Shown here: one piece after another, positions 45,957-55,565 of the stretch
Numbering within the stretch: the stretch's first letter is position 1
Layout of the letters: each line of letters starts with the position of its first letter
NCBI GenBank assembly: GCA_946480465.1
Contig: CAMLJY010000002.1
Span: forward strand, 124,001 to 188,000
Length of the DNA stretch: 64,000 nt
Direction: 5' to 3'
Source of the DNA: an uncultured Burkholderiales bacterium
GTDB taxonomy: Bacteria > Pseudomonadota > Gammaproteobacteria > Burkholderiales > Burkholderiaceae
Position numbers and translations under genes: made by a program
The notes under the pieces: model-generated
Database searches by the model: none
What the model was told of the DNA's origin: nothing
What the model saw: only the letters and a program-made list of their open reading frames with translations

Positions 45957-46796
45957 CTAGTCGCCCTGGCTGGCGGCGGCGCGGCGGCGCTGCGCGCGGT
46001 TCTCGGACGCCACGACGTAGCCGAGGCCCACCGCCACCATCGCGGCCAGCACGAACCAGGTCAGGGCGTACATCAAGTGATTGTTGCTGAACTGCAGCAC
46101 CGTCAGGCCGGCGCGCGGCCAGTCCAGCGGGGCGTCGTCGGCGGCCGCCACGTCGACGAAGTACGGCGCCACCAGGCCGGCGCGTTCGCCCTGGGCGCTG
46201 CCCAGGCCGCGGGCGACGGCAATGGCCGACACGTCGCGCGAGTACCAGCGGCCGGCGGCGGGGTCGTTGTGCTGCAGGGTGCGGCCGCCGGGCTCGGTCA
46301 GGCGCAGCAGCCCGGCCACGGTGCGCACGCCATCGGCGGCGTCGCGTTCGCCGCGGGCGGCGCGCTCGCGCTTGTCGGGCGGCACGAAGCCGCGGTTGAC
46401 CAGCACCCAGTAGCCTTCTTCGGTCTTCAGCGGCGTCAGCACCCAGTAGCCGCTGCCCAGGGCCGTGGTGGCGCTGACCAGGGTTTCCAGCTCATGCGCG
46501 AAGCGGCCGCGCAGCGTGACGCGGCGGTACTCGGCCGCGGTGGCGTTCAGCCCCGGCCACTCCGCCGGGCCGGGCGCGGGCACGGGTTCGGCCTTCAGGC
46601 GCTGGTCGATGCGCTCGATCAGGTCGGTCTTCCAGTTCAGGCGGTTCACCTGCCACAGGCCCAGCGCGATGCAGCCGGCGAAGGCGAACAGGCCCGCCAG
46701 CAGCAGCGTGACCCACAGCACCGGGCGGGCGCGGTTGCTGCGGAAGGACAGGCTTTCCTCGGCCCGCGAGGCCGATGGGGTGGTGGTCGTCGTCAT
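45957..46796 (-). CDS. SURF1-family oxidase assembly protein
   Basis: SURF1 proteins help insert heme into heme-copper oxidases. The 279 residues have the family architecture: a first membrane helix near 26-48 (LWVTLLLAGLFAFAGCIAL), a W(Q)VNRLNWKTDLIE segment, a periplasmic domain with GSGYWVLTPL and VLVNRGFVP, and a second helix near 239-260. Its start overlaps the cyoD stop by 4 bases, so it is part of the cyo operon and probably serves this quinol oxidase. Confidence 0.93.
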   Translation of the reverse strand: MTTTTTPSASRAEESLSFRSNRARPVLWVTLLLAGLFAFAGCIALGLWQVNRLNWKTDLIERIDQRLKAEPVPAPGPAEWPGLNATAAEYRRVTLRGRFAHELETLVSATTALGSGYWVLTPLKTEEGYWVLVNRGFVPPDKRERAARGERDAADGVRTVAGLLRLTEPGGRTLQHNDPAAGRWYSRDVSAIAVARGLGSAQGERAGLVAPYFVDVAAADDAPLDWPRAGLTVLQFSNNHLMYALTWFVLAAMVAVGLGYVVASENRAQRRRAAASQGD

Positions 46797-47194
46797 GGCC
46801 GCACCCGCATGTCGTGCACGGGCATCATGTTGCTGTTGAGGTGGAACATCACCCAGATCGAACCGGCCAGCATGATCAGCACCAGGGCTCCGGTGAAGAT
46901 CAGCGCCAGCATCGACCAGCCGCTCTCGATCTTCGAGTTCATGTGCAGGAAGTAGATCATGTGCACGACGATCTGCACCGCCGCGAAGCCCAGGATCACC
47001 GCCGCGGTCAAGCCGGGCGTGGGCAGCACCTTCCCCATCACCAGCCAGAACGGAATCGCCGTCAGCACCACCGCCAGCAGGAAGCCGACGACGTAGCCCT
47101 TGGTGCTGAAGTGGTAGCCGCCGTCGTCGTGGTGATCGTCGTGGCCGTGGCCGTGGTGGCCGTGGTGGCCGTGCGTGTCGTGGGTCATGCTCAT
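46793..47194 (-). CDS. cyoD: cytochrome o ubiquinol oxidase subunit IV (CyoD)
   Basis: Small membrane subunit of the bo3-type quinol oxidase. It has 133 residues with three helices (GYVVGFLLAVVLTAIPFWLV, LTAAVILGFAAVQIVVHMI, MLALIFTGALVLIMLAGSIW). The N-terminus is unusually rich in His, Asp and Gly (about residues 4-23, with ten His), which could bind copper or zinc. The ATG at 47194 overlaps the cyoC stop (ATGA). A second ATG lies 6 bases downstream. Confidence 0.93.
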   Translation of the reverse strand: MSMTHDTHGHHGHHGHGHDDHHDDGGYHFSTKGYVVGFLLAVVLTAIPFWLVMGKVLPTPGLTAAVILGFAAVQIVVHMIYFLHMNSKIESGWSMLALIFTGALVLIMLAGSIWVMFHLNSNMMPVHDMRVRP

Positions 47195-47835
47195 GGCAGT
47201 ACGCCCATCAGGTAGACGAAGGTGAAAACGCCGATCCAGACCACGTCCAGGAAGTGCCAGAACATCGACAGGCACATCAGGCGGCGCTTGTTCTCGGGGA
47301 TCAGGCCGTGCTTGCGCACCTGCACCATCAGCGTCACCAGCCACAGCGTGCCGAAGGTGACGTGCAGGCCGTGCGTGCCGACCAGCGTGAAAAAGGACGA
47401 CAGGAACGCGCTGCGCTGCGGGCCGGCGCCTTCGTGGATCAGGTGCGCGAACTCGTACAGCTCGATGCCCAGGAAGCCCAGGCCCAGCAGGCCGGTGACG
47501 GCCAGCCAGCCCAGCACGGCGCCCTGGCGGCCGTGCTGCGCGCCGATCATCGCGAAGCCGTAGGTGATGGACGACAGCAGCAGCAGCGCGGTGTTGATGG
47601 CCACCAGCTGCAGGTCGAACAGGTCCGCGCCGGACGGGCCCGCCGCGTAGCTGCGGCCGAACACGGCATAGGTCGCAAAGAGCACGGCGAAGATGAGGCA
47701 GTCGCTCATCAGGTACAGCCAGAACCCCAGCAGCGTGCCTTGCTGGGGGTGGTGGTCGCCGTTGTCGTAGAAGGCGGGCGCGTCGGCGGCGGTGCCGGTG
47801 CCCCCGGTGGCGTAGGCGGGTTGCAGGGTGGACAT
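47191..47835 (-). CDS. cyoC: cytochrome o ubiquinol oxidase subunit III (CyoC)
   Basis: Membrane subunit of the bo3-type oxidase, 214 residues with five helices. Typical segments are LLGFWLYLMSDCLIFAVLFA near 35, FLGIELYEF near 117 and LVGTHGLHVTFGTLWL near 150, ending in FWHFLDVVWIGVFTFVYL. The ATG at 47835 is preferred to a TTG at 47850, which lies inside the end of cyoB. Confidence 0.95.
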   Translation of the reverse strand: MSTLQPAYATGGTGTAADAPAFYDNGDHHPQQGTLLGFWLYLMSDCLIFAVLFATYAVFGRSYAAGPSGADLFDLQLVAINTALLLLSSITYGFAMIGAQHGRQGAVLGWLAVTGLLGLGFLGIELYEFAHLIHEGAGPQRSAFLSSFFTLVGTHGLHVTFGTLWLVTLMVQVRKHGLIPENKRRLMCLSMFWHFLDVVWIGVFTFVYLMGVLP

Positions 47836-47846
47836 GGTCGTCGTTC

Positions 47847-49856
47847 TCAAGCCTGGGCGGCGGCCAGCGCCGCGGTGCGGCGGTCTTCGCTGCGCGTCAC
47901 TTCATCGGCGGGGATGTAGAAGTCGCGCTTGTAGTTGAAGGTGTGGACGATGGTGGCGACCACCACCGCGGCAAAGGCCAGGCCCGCGGCCAGCCACATG
48001 TGCCAGATCAGCGCGAAGCCGAAGGCGGTGGACAGGCCCGCGATGATCACGCCGGCGGCCGTGTTCTTGGGCATGTGGATGGACTTGAAACCGGTCGTCG
48101 GGCGCACCGCGCCGCGACGCTTCATGTCGTGCCAGGCGTCGTTGTCATGCACCACGGGCGTGAAGGCGAAGTTGTAATCCGGCGGCGGCGACGAGGTCGA
48201 CCACTCCAGCGTGCGGCCGTCCCAGGGGTCGCCGGTCACGTCGCGCAGCTGCTCGCGGCGCAGGTAGCTGACGACGAGCTGGATGAAGAAGGCCCCGATG
48301 CCGGCGGCGATCAGCAGCGCGCCGAAGGCGGCGATCTGGAACCAGATCTGCAGCGAGGGGTCGTCGAAGTGGCTCATGCGCCGCGTGACGCCCATCAGGC
48401 CCAGCACGTACAGCGGCATGAAGGCGAAGAAGAAGCCGATCTGCCAGAACCAGAACGAGCACTTGCCCCAGAACGGGTCGAGCTTGTAGCCGAAGGCCTT
48501 GGGGAACCAGAACACGATGCCGGCGAACAGGCCGAACAGCACGCCGCCGATGATCACGTTGTGGAAGTGCGCGATCAGGAACAGGCTGTTGTGCAGCACG
48601 AAGTCGGCCGGCGGCACCGCGAGCAGCACGCCGGTCATGCCGCCGATCACGAAGGTGACCATGAAGCCCACGGTCCACAGCATCGGCACCTCGAACTGGA
48701 TGCGGCCACGGTACATCGTGAACAGCCAGTTGAAGATCTTCGCCCCCGTGGGGATCGAGATGATCATCGTCGTGATGCCGAAGAACGAGTTGACGCTGGC
48801 GCCCGAGCCCATCGTGAAGAAGTGGTGCAGCCACACCAGGTACGACAGGATGGTGATCACGACCGTGGCGTAGACCATCGACGCATAGCCGAAGAGGCGC
48901 TTGCGGCTGAAGGTGGACACCACTTCCGAGAAGATGCCGAAGCACGGCAGGATCAGGATGTAGACCTCGGGGTGGCCCCAGATCCAGATCAGGTTCACGT
49001 ACAACATGGCGTTGCCGCCGAGGTCGTTCGTGAAGAAGTTGGTGCCGACGTAGCGGTCCAGGCTGAGCATGGCCAGCACGGCGGTCAGCACCGGGAAGGC
49101 GGCCACGATCAGCACGTTGGTGCACAGCGAGGTCCAGGTGAACACCGGCATGCGCATCATCGTCATGCCCGGCGCGCGCATCTTGATGATGGTGGCGATC
49201 AGGTTGATGCCCGACAGCGTGGTGCCCACGCCCGCCACCTGCAATGACCACAGGTAGTAGTCGACGCCGACCCCCGGGCTCTGCAGCAGGCCCGACAGCG
49301 GCGGATACGCCAGCCAGCCGGTGCGCGCGAATTCGCCGACGAAGAGCGAGGCCATCACCAGCACCGCGCCGCCCGCCGTCATCCAGAAGCTGAAGTTGTT
49401 CAGGAACGGGAAGGCGACGTCCCTGGCGCCGATCTGCAGCGGCACCAGGTAGTTCATGAAGCCGGTGACCAGCGGCATCGCCACGAAGAAGATCATGATC
49501 ACGCCGTGGGCCGTGAAGATCTGGTCGTAGTGGTGCGGCGGCAGGAAGCCGGTGGCGTCGCCGAAGGCGATGGCCTGCTGGGCGCGCATCATGATGGCGT
49601 CGGCGAAGCCGCGCAGCAGCATCACCAGGCCCAGCACGATGTACATGATGCCGATCTTCTTGTGGTCGATGCTGGTGATCCAGTCGCGCCACAAGGTGCC
49701 CCACAGCTGGTAGCGGGTGATCAGGCCCAGCAGCACCAGGCCACCGAGCACGGTGGCGGCGAAGGTGCCGATCAGGATCGGCTCGTGCAGGGGAAGCGCG
49801 TCCCAGCCAAGGCGGCCGAGCAGGAGGCGCTGCAGGTCGAGGGAGTCGGAAGACAT
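47847..49856 (-). CDS. cyoB: cytochrome o ubiquinol oxidase subunit I (CyoB)
   Basis: Catalytic subunit with low-spin heme, high-spin heme and CuB, a proton pump. It has 669 residues. Metal ligand segments are visible: [10 protein letters not shown] near 103, [13 protein letters not shown] near 289 (CuB His and the cross-linked Tyr), WLHHFFTMG near 338 and [10 protein letters not shown] near 426. The extra N- and C-terminal helices of the quinol branch are present. The gene order cyoABCD is conserved, with no cyoE (heme O synthase) in the window. Confidence 0.97.
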   Translation of the reverse strand: MSSDSLDLQRLLLGRLGWDALPLHEPILIGTFAATVLGGLVLLGLITRYQLWGTLWRDWITSIDHKKIGIMYIVLGLVMLLRGFADAIMMRAQQAIAFGDATGFLPPHHYDQIFTAHGVIMIFFVAMPLVTGFMNYLVPLQIGARDVAFPFLNNFSFWMTAGGAVLVMASLFVGEFARTGWLAYPPLSGLLQSPGVGVDYYLWSLQVAGVGTTLSGINLIATIIKMRAPGMTMMRMPVFTWTSLCTNVLIVAAFPVLTAVLAMLSLDRYVGTNFFTNDLGGNAMLYVNLIWIWGHPEVYILILPCFGIFSEVVSTFSRKRLFGYASMVYATVVITILSYLVWLHHFFTMGSGASVNSFFGITTMIISIPTGAKIFNWLFTMYRGRIQFEVPMLWTVGFMVTFVIGGMTGVLLAVPPADFVLHNSLFLIAHFHNVIIGGVLFGLFAGIVFWFPKAFGYKLDPFWGKCSFWFWQIGFFFAFMPLYVLGLMGVTRRMSHFDDPSLQIWFQIAAFGALLIAAGIGAFFIQLVVSYLRREQLRDVTGDPWDGRTLEWSTSSPPPDYNFAFTPVVHDNDAWHDMKRRGAVRPTTGFKSIHMPKNTAAGVIIAGLSTAFGFALIWHMWLAAGLAFAAVVVATIVHTFNYKRDFYIPADEVTRSEDRRTAALAAAQA

Positions 49857-49893
49857 GGTGATCTCGCAGGGGCGGGCGCCGGGAGGCGGCCGC

Positions 49894-50991
49894 TCAATAA
49901 CGCTGTGTTGCAGCGGCCTCGCCGGAGGCCTGCGGCGCGCCGGTGGGGTTCTCGGGCGTGCACATGGCGCTGGCCACGTAGCTGCGTTCGGTGCCGCGCC
50001 AGGCCTTGCGATCCAGGTAGGCGAGGCCGCCCTTGCCCAGGCCGCCGGCGGCGTCGATGGCCATCATCTCGGACATGCACATCTTGGCCGTGTCGACGCA
50101 GCGGTTCAGCACCGCGTCGTACAGCTTGGGGTCGACGCGGCCGAAGCGGCGCACCGGCTCGCGTTCGCTGGGCTGCTCCAGCTGCAGGTAGACGGCGCGC
50201 GTGAGTTCCTCGGTCGAGGCGCGGTGCGCGTCCACCCAGCGCTGGAAGCCGGAGTCCGACAGGCCGTGGAACTTGAAGCGCATGTGCGAGAAGCCGTCGC
50301 CGCTGAAGTTGGCGGAGAAGCCGTCGTACACGCCGGCGCGGTTGATCACCGCGTGCAGCTTGGTCTGCATGCCCGGCATGGCGTAGATCTGCCCGGCCAG
50401 CGCGGGCACGTAGAACGAGTTCATCACCGTCGACGAGGTGATCTGGAACTGGATCGGCCGGTCCACCGGCGCGGCCAGCTCATTGACCGTGGCGATGCCC
50501 TGCTCGGGGTAGATGAACAGCCACTTCCAGTCCAGCGCCACCACCTGCACCACCAGCGGCTTCACCGCGGGGTCGACCTTGCGCTGCGCGTCGATGCGGT
50601 CCAGCGGGCGCCACGGGTCCAGCTTGTGCGTGCTGATCCAGGTCAGCGCGCCCAGCGCGATGATGATCAGCAGCGGCGCGCCCCAGATCACCAGTTCCAG
50701 CCGGGTGGAGTGGTCCCAATCGGGCGTGTAGGTGGCTTCGGTGTTGGACTGGCGGTAGCGCCAGGCGAACAGCAGCGTCAGCACGATCACCGGCACGATG
50801 ATCAGCAGCATCAGCACGGTGGAGGCGATGATCAGCTGCGCCTGCTGCGCAGCGATGTCGCCGGAGGGTTTCATCACCACCGCGTCGCAGCCGGCCAGCA
50901 ACAGCGAGGCGCCGAGGGCGGCGCAGGCGGGATATCGGCATGGCGGCCGGCCCGCGCGGGGCGTAGGATGGTTTGAGCGTGTCGGGAGCAT
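49894..50991 (-). CDS. cyoA: cytochrome o ubiquinol oxidase subunit II (CyoA)
   Basis: Subunit II lipoprotein of the bo3-type quinol oxidase. From the ATG at 50991 it has 365 residues. A lipobox (ASLLLAGC) is followed by two membrane helices and a cupredoxin domain ([38 protein letters not shown]). The CuA cysteine pair (CxxxC) is absent, which identifies a quinol rather than cytochrome c oxidase. An ATG at 51030 is possible but lacks a ribosome site. An FNR/Anr-like box lies 60 bases upstream. Confidence 0.94.
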   Translation of the reverse strand: MLPTRSNHPTPRAGRPPCRYPACAALGASLLLAGCDAVVMKPSGDIAAQQAQLIIASTVLMLLIIVPVIVLTLLFAWRYRQSNTEATYTPDWDHSTRLELVIWGAPLLIIIALGALTWISTHKLDPWRPLDRIDAQRKVDPAVKPLVVQVVALDWKWLFIYPEQGIATVNELAAPVDRPIQFQITSSTVMNSFYVPALAGQIYAMPGMQTKLHAVINRAGVYDGFSANFSGDGFSHMRFKFHGLSDSGFQRWVDAHRASTEELTRAVYLQLEQPSEREPVRRFGRVDPKLYDAVLNRCVDTAKMCMSEMMAIDAAGGLGKGGLAYLDRKAWRGTERSYVASAMCTPENPTGAPQASGEAAATQRY

Positions 50992-51050
50992 TGAGATTTC
51001 CGGGCGCGCGGGTAAACCACAGTTGCGCATCGCGCGGAAATGTAAATTCT

Positions 51051-51064
51051 TTGAGCCTGATCAA
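51051..51064. promoter_or_regulatory. FNR/Anr-like binding site between cyoA and the MFS gene
   Basis: TTGAG-CCTG-ATCAA matches the FNR consensus TTGAT-N4-ATCAA at 9 of 10 fixed positions. It lies 60 bases before the cyoA ATG and 37 bases before the MFS ATG. Oxygen-dependent control of the oxidase operon, the MFS gene, or both is inferred. Confidence 0.55.
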
Positions 51065-51069
51065 CGATT

Positions 51070-51082
51070 GGACATTTTGTCC
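51070..51082. promoter_or_regulatory. palindrome next to the FNR-like box
   Basis: GGACA-TTT-TGTCC is a perfect 5-bp inverted repeat with a 3-base spacer, 5 bases from the FNR-like box. A second regulator site is possible; its identity is unknown. Confidence 0.3.
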
Positions 51083-51100
51083 CACCCCCTCCCAGCGCCC

Positions 51101-52456
51101 ATGATGTCCAGCCCTGCCGCCGCCCCCTCCTTCGGCCCCGTGCCGCCCCGCCACACCAGCAGCATCCACGACGCGCCCGGCACGTCCGCCCAGGAGCACG
51201 AGCGCGTCGCCCCGGGCGACATCGCCGTCGGCGTCGTGATCGGCCGGGCCTCGGAATACTTCGACTTCTTCGTCTACGGGATCGCCTCGGCGCTGGTGTT
51301 CCCGGCCGTGTTCTTCTCCTTCGCCAGCCGGCTGGAGGGCACGCTGTACGCCTTCGTGCTGTTCTCCTTCGCCTTCGTCGTGCGACCGCTGGGCACGCTG
51401 GCGGGCATGGAGATCCAGCGCCGCTTCGGCCGCGGCACCAAGCTGACTGCCGCGCTGTTCCTGATGGGCTGCTCCACCGCGGGCATGGCGCTGCTGCCCG
51501 GTTACTCCACCTGGGGTCCGCTGGCCATCGGCCTGCTGGCGCTGTGCCGCGTCGGCCAGGGCTTGGCGATGGGTGCCTCCTGGGACGGCCTGCCCTCGCT
51601 GCTGGCGCTGAATTCGCCGCCGCACCGCCGCGGCTGGTACGCCATGCTGGCGCAGCTGGGCGCGCCGCTGGGCTTCCTGGTGGCCGGCGGCCTGTTCGCC
51701 TACCTGTGGGGCAGCCTGGAGAGCGCCGATTTCCTCAGCTGGGGCTGGCGCTACCCGTTCTATGCCGCGTTCGCCATCAACGTGGTGGCGCTGTTCGCGC
51801 GGCTGCGCCTGGTGGTCACGCACGAGTACGAGCGCGAGCTGCAGGCGCACGAGCTGGAGCCCTGCAACGCGCGTGAGCTGTTCAGCCGCCAGGGCGACAA
51901 CATCGTTGTGGGGGCCTTCGCGGCGCTGGCCAGCTTCGCGCTGTTCCACATCGTCACGGTGTTCCCGCTGTCCTGGATCCTGCTGTACTCCGACCAGGTG
52001 ATCGGCGAGTTCCTCACCGTCCAGGTCGTGGGCGCGGTGCTGGCGGCCGCGGCCATGCCGGTGTCCGGCATGGTGGCCGACCGCATCGGCCGCCGCGGCA
52101 CGCTGGGCCTGCTGGCGATGCTGATCGCGGTGTTCAGCCTGTTCGCGCCGCTGCTGCTCGATGGCGGCGTGCTGGGCCAGGACCTCTTCATCCTCGTCGG
52201 CTTCGTGCTGCTGGGCCTGTCCTACGGCCAGGCCGCGGGCGCGGCGGCGGTCAACTTCCTGCCGAAGTTCCGCTACACCGGCGCGGCGCTGACCTACGAC
52301 TTCGCATGGCTGATCGGCGCGGCCTTCGCGCCGCTGGTGGCGCTGGGGCTGTCGTCGCGCTTCGGCCTGGTCGCGGTCACCGCCTACCTGCTGTCCGGCT
52401 GCGTCTGCACGCTGCTGGCGCTGCGCATCAGCCGCACGCTGGGCGCGCGCGACTGA
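51101..52456 (+). CDS. MFS transporter of the metabolite:H+ symporter type
   Basis: Encodes 451 residues with about 12 hydrophobic helices. Features of the metabolite:H+ symporter branch (proline/betaine, citrate, alpha-ketoglutarate carriers) are visible: IGRASEYFDFFVYGIASALVFP near the first helix, VRPLGTLAGMEIQRRFGRGT near helix 2-3 and a second DRIGRRGTLGLLAM loop in the C-half. Substrate unknown. Two ATGs (51101, 51104) are possible. It is divergent from cyoA with 109 bases between. Confidence 0.9.
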   Translation: MMSSPAAAPSFGPVPPRHTSSIHDAPGTSAQEHERVAPGDIAVGVVIGRASEYFDFFVYGIASALVFPAVFFSFASRLEGTLYAFVLFSFAFVVRPLGTLAGMEIQRRFGRGTKLTAALFLMGCSTAGMALLPGYSTWGPLAIGLLALCRVGQGLAMGASWDGLPSLLALNSPPHRRGWYAMLAQLGAPLGFLVAGGLFAYLWGSLESADFLSWGWRYPFYAAFAINVVALFARLRLVVTHEYERELQAHELEPCNARELFSRQGDNIVVGAFAALASFALFHIVTVFPLSWILLYSDQVIGEFLTVQVVGAVLAAAAMPVSGMVADRIGRRGTLGLLAMLIAVFSLFAPLLLDGGVLGQDLFILVGFVLLGLSYGQAAGAAAVNFLPKFRYTGAALTYDFAWLIGAAFAPLVALGLSSRFGLVAVTAYLLSGCVCTLLALRISRTLGARD

Positions 52457-52474
52457 GCGCGATCGCTCGCTCCG

Positions 52475-52494
52475 GCGCGGCGGCCAAACCCGCC
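52475..52494. terminator. hairpin between converging MFS and M16 genes
   Basis: GCGGCGG (52475-52481) pairs with CCGCCGC (52488-52494) around CCAAAC. No T-run follows on either strand, so terminator function is uncertain. Confidence 0.3.
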
Positions 52495-52505
52495 GCCGCC
52501 GGGGC

Positions 52506-53996
52506 TCATTTCGGCTCGCGCTGCAGCCTCGGGCGGTCCAGGTCCAGTGCCTCCAGCGGCAGGCGCCGCGCCGGGCCGCCCGGCGCGTCGGGCGCGAGCA
52601 GCGGCGCCAGCGTGTCGCCCGCCGCTTTCAGGTCGCCGGCGATCACGCCGCGCAGCGTGCCCGGCTTCCAGTGCGTCTTCGCAAACGCCTGCACCTGCGC
52701 CGGCGTCACCGCCATCACCTCGTCCACCGTGCGGCCTAGTTCCTCCAGCGGCCGGCCCTGCACCAGCTGCGCGATCGCCAGCGAGGCCAGGCCGCCCGTG
52801 GTCTCCAGCCGCCGCGCGAAGCTGCCGACCAGCGTGGCCTGGCGCGCGGCCAGTTCCTCCGGCGAAGGCGGCGCTTCCGCCAGGCGCAGCATCTCGCCGC
52901 GCATCAGCTGCAGCACCTGCACGGCGGTGGGGTGGTTGGTCTGCGTCTCGGCATGGGCCATGCCGGCGTGCGGGTGCGTCTCGGCCTGGCTGAAGGCGCC
53001 GTAGCTCAGGCCCCGCTTGATGCGCACTTCCTGGTTCAGCCGCGCCGAGTAGCCGCCGCCCAGCACCGCGTTGGCCACCTGGCCGATGCGCCGGTCCGGC
53101 GCCCCGGTGGGCACGAAGGGCGCGTTGACGACGACCGCGCTCTGGCCGCTGCCGGGCATGTCGATCAGCAGCAGCGGCTCCGGCAGCGGGGCCGGCGCGG
53201 CCGGCTCGGGCGGCGGCGGTGCCGCGCCTTTCGGCTGCCAGGCGCCGAAGAGCTTGGTCGCCAGCTCGCGCGCCGCGTCGGACTCGATGTCGCCGGCCAG
53301 CACCAGCACCGTGCGTTCCGGCCGGTACCAGGCAGCATGGAAGGCGCTGACGTCGTCGCGCGCCAGCCGCGCCAGCGCGCCGGGCGACACCAGGCGGCCG
53401 TAGGGCGTGTCGCCCCAGAAGGCGCGGCGCGCGGCCATCGAGGCCACCTGCGCCGGATCGCCCAGCGTCACGCGCAGGCCGTCCAGCGACTGCGCGCGCG
53501 CCCGTTCCAGCTCGTCGGCCGCCAGCAGCGGGCGCTGCCACACGTCGGCCATCAGTGCGGCCGCGGCGGCGAGCCTCGGAGTCGTCACCGTCATCGACAG
53601 CGTCGACGAGCGCCAGCCGCTCCCGCTGTCCAGCGTGGCGCCCAGCGCCTCGGCCTGGCGGGCGAGTTCGGTGGCCTCCACCACGCGCCCGCCGCGCCGC
53701 GCGCCCTTGGTCAGCAGGCCGGCGGTCATCGCCGCGGTGCCGGCCCGGCCCGGCGGGTCCAGCTCCGGGCCGGCGCGCACCAGCAGCGCCAGCGTGACGA
53801 TGGGCGTGCCGCGCCGCGGCGCCAGCACCAGCGTCATGCCGTTGGGCAGCGTGTGCTGCTCGAAGGCCGGCACCTCGACCGGCCGCGGCGGCTGCGCCGG
53901 AGGCGGGGCATCGACGCCGGGCGTGGCGGCATGGACGCTCGCCAGAAGCGTTATCGACGCGGCCACGGCGGCCAGCGGAAACGTGCGCCGCCTCAC
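52506..53996 (-). CDS. M16-family peptidase subunit without the zinc motif
   Basis: Encodes 496 residues with an export signal (FPLAAVAASITLLASVHA). The fold follows the M16 family (FEQHTLPNGMTLVLAPRRG near 50, YRPERTVLVLAGD, VLGGGYSARLNQEVRIKRGL), but the HxxEH zinc motif is missing; the equivalent place reads AAMTAGLLTKGARR. It is therefore the non-catalytic partner of the upstream M16 protein. The GTG start overlaps that gene's stop (GTGA) and has AGGAG before it. Confidence 0.92.
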   Translation of the reverse strand: MRRRTFPLAAVAASITLLASVHAATPGVDAPPPAQPPRPVEVPAFEQHTLPNGMTLVLAPRRGTPIVTLALLVRAGPELDPPGRAGTAAMTAGLLTKGARRGGRVVEATELARQAEALGATLDSGSGWRSSTLSMTVTTPRLAAAAALMADVWQRPLLAADELERARAQSLDGLRVTLGDPAQVASMAARRAFWGDTPYGRLVSPGALARLARDDVSAFHAAWYRPERTVLVLAGDIESDAARELATKLFGAWQPKGAAPPPPEPAAPAPLPEPLLLIDMPGSGQSAVVVNAPFVPTGAPDRRIGQVANAVLGGGYSARLNQEVRIKRGLSYGAFSQAETHPHAGMAHAETQTNHPTAVQVLQLMRGEMLRLAEAPPSPEELAARQATLVGSFARRLETTGGLASLAIAQLVQGRPLEELGRTVDEVMAVTPAQVQAFAKTHWKPGTLRGVIAGDLKAAGDTLAPLLAPDAPGGPARRLPLEALDLDRPRLQREPK

Positions 53997-55453
53997 GATG
54001 TTTTCTCCTGCGTCGGCAGCGTGCCGCTGGCCGGTTGGCTGGCGCCCTTCGGGGGCGGGGGGCGCTGGCCGCCGCCGGGCGGCTCCTGGGTGTAGGTGAT
54101 GGTGACGCGCTTGCCCGCCAGCATCGCCTTCAGCACCCGCTGCACGTCGGCGGCCGTCACGGCCTGCAGGCGCGCCAGTTCGCGGTCGGCGTCGCGCGGG
54201 TCGCCGCGCTGCAGCACCGCGTGGCCGATGGCGCCGGCCTGGCCCTGCGGCGTCTGGCGCGAGACCAGCGCGGCCGTGAGCAGCTGGGTGCGCACCTTGT
54301 CCAGCTCGGCCGGCCGGACCGGGCCCTCGGCCAGGCGGCGGATCTCGTGCAGCAGCGCCGCTTCCAGGCGCTTCAGCGGCTGCTTGCTGGCGGCGATGGC
54401 GTAGGCCGCCAGCATGCCGGCGTCGGCGTACAGGTCGGCCGAGAAGCCGGCCGCCTGCGCCGCCTGCGCGCGGTAGACCAGCGCCTCGTTCAGCCGCGCC
54501 GAATCGCCGGCCGACAGCAGGGCCGAGGCCACCTGCAGCGCCGCCGCATCCGCATGCGCGGCCGGCGGCCCCTGCCACAGCACGGCCAGCGCCGGCAGCG
54601 GCACCTTGGGGCCGTGCAGCGCCACCCGGCGGTCCTGCTTGCGCGGGGGCTCGGCCACCTGCACCCGCGGAATCGGCTCCGGCGGCGACTGCAGCGGCCC
54701 GAAATAACGGTCGATCCACGCGTCCAGCTGCACCGGCTCGAAATCGCCGGCGACGATCAGCACCGCGTTGTCCGGCCGGTAGTAGGTGCGGTGGAAGCGC
54801 CGCACGTCGTCCAGCGTGGCGGCGTTCAGGTCTTCGATGCTGCCCACCACCGGCCGCTTGTACGGATGCACGCTGAACTGCTGGCCCGGCAGCGCATGGA
54901 ACAGCCGGCCGTAGGGGTCGGACAACACCCGCTCGCGCAGCTCTTCCTGCACCACCGCGCGTTCGCTGTCGAGGTTGGCCTGGTCGACGTTCAGGTTCGC
55001 CAGGCGCTCGGCCTCGGCCCAGAGCAGGCGTTCCAGGTGGTTGGACGGCACCTCGTTCTGGTAGGCCGTCATGTCCTCGGCCGTGAAGGCGTTGTTGTTG
55101 CCGCCCACGTCCTCGGTGAGGCGGTCGAACATCTCGTTGGGCATGTGGCGCGTGCTCTTGAACATCATGTGCTCGAAGAGGTGCGCGAAGCCGGAGCGGC
55201 CCGGCGGATCGTCCTTGCCGCCGACGCGGTACCAGACCTGCACGCTGACGGTGGCGCTGCCGCGCATCGGAACCGTGACGACGTGCAGGCCGTTGGCCAG
55301 GCGCCGCTCGCGCAGCGCCAAGGGGGGCAGGGTGATGGCCGGGGATGGCGCGGCCGCTCCGGGCGTGGCCGCCAGCGCGGCAGGGCCGAGCGGCCCGGCG
55401 CCGAGGGCTGCGGCCAGGGCCAACCAGTGGCGGCGGGTGAGTTCCAGGCGCAT
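53993..55453 (-). CDS. M16-family zinc peptidase, catalytic subunit
   Basis: Periplasmic zinc peptidase of the insulinase/pitrilysin family, 486 residues. An export signal (about 7-30) precedes the first domain, with LANGLHVVTVPMRGSATVSV near 52 and the zinc motif HLFEH (91-95), and a downstream Glu in VVQEELRER (about 168-176). Regions LIVAGDF and SALLSAGDSARLNEALVYR fit the second half. The start at 55453 is chosen because the signal peptide begins there; longer starts exist. It is paired with an inactive partner, the usual bacterial M16 heterodimer. Confidence 0.93.
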   Translation of the reverse strand: MRLELTRRHWLALAAALGAGPLGPAALAATPGAAAPSPAITLPPLALRERRLANGLHVVTVPMRGSATVSVQVWYRVGGKDDPPGRSGFAHLFEHMMFKSTRHMPNEMFDRLTEDVGGNNNAFTAEDMTAYQNEVPSNHLERLLWAEAERLANLNVDQANLDSERAVVQEELRERVLSDPYGRLFHALPGQQFSVHPYKRPVVGSIEDLNAATLDDVRRFHRTYYRPDNAVLIVAGDFEPVQLDAWIDRYFGPLQSPPEPIPRVQVAEPPRKQDRRVALHGPKVPLPALAVLWQGPPAAHADAAALQVASALLSAGDSARLNEALVYRAQAAQAAGFSADLYADAGMLAAYAIAASKQPLKRLEAALLHEIRRLAEGPVRPAELDKVRTQLLTAALVSRQTPQGQAGAIGHAVLQRGDPRDADRELARLQAVTAADVQRVLKAMLAGKRVTITYTQEPPGGGQRPPPPKGASQPASGTLPTQEKTS

Positions 55454-55565
55454 CCGACGAAAAGGACGAGGGGGGAGGCCCCCATCATCGCCGAAGCCCG
55501 CGGCCATCCCGCGGCGAGCCCCCGGCACAGCGCGGGTTGATGTGCCGGGCCGTGCCCGCGCCGCG

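Noticed and set aside
47943..49704. Long open frames antisense or out of frame to cyoB
   Set aside because: His/Arg/Asp-rich translations without domains; the cyoB frame has all the heme-copper ligands.
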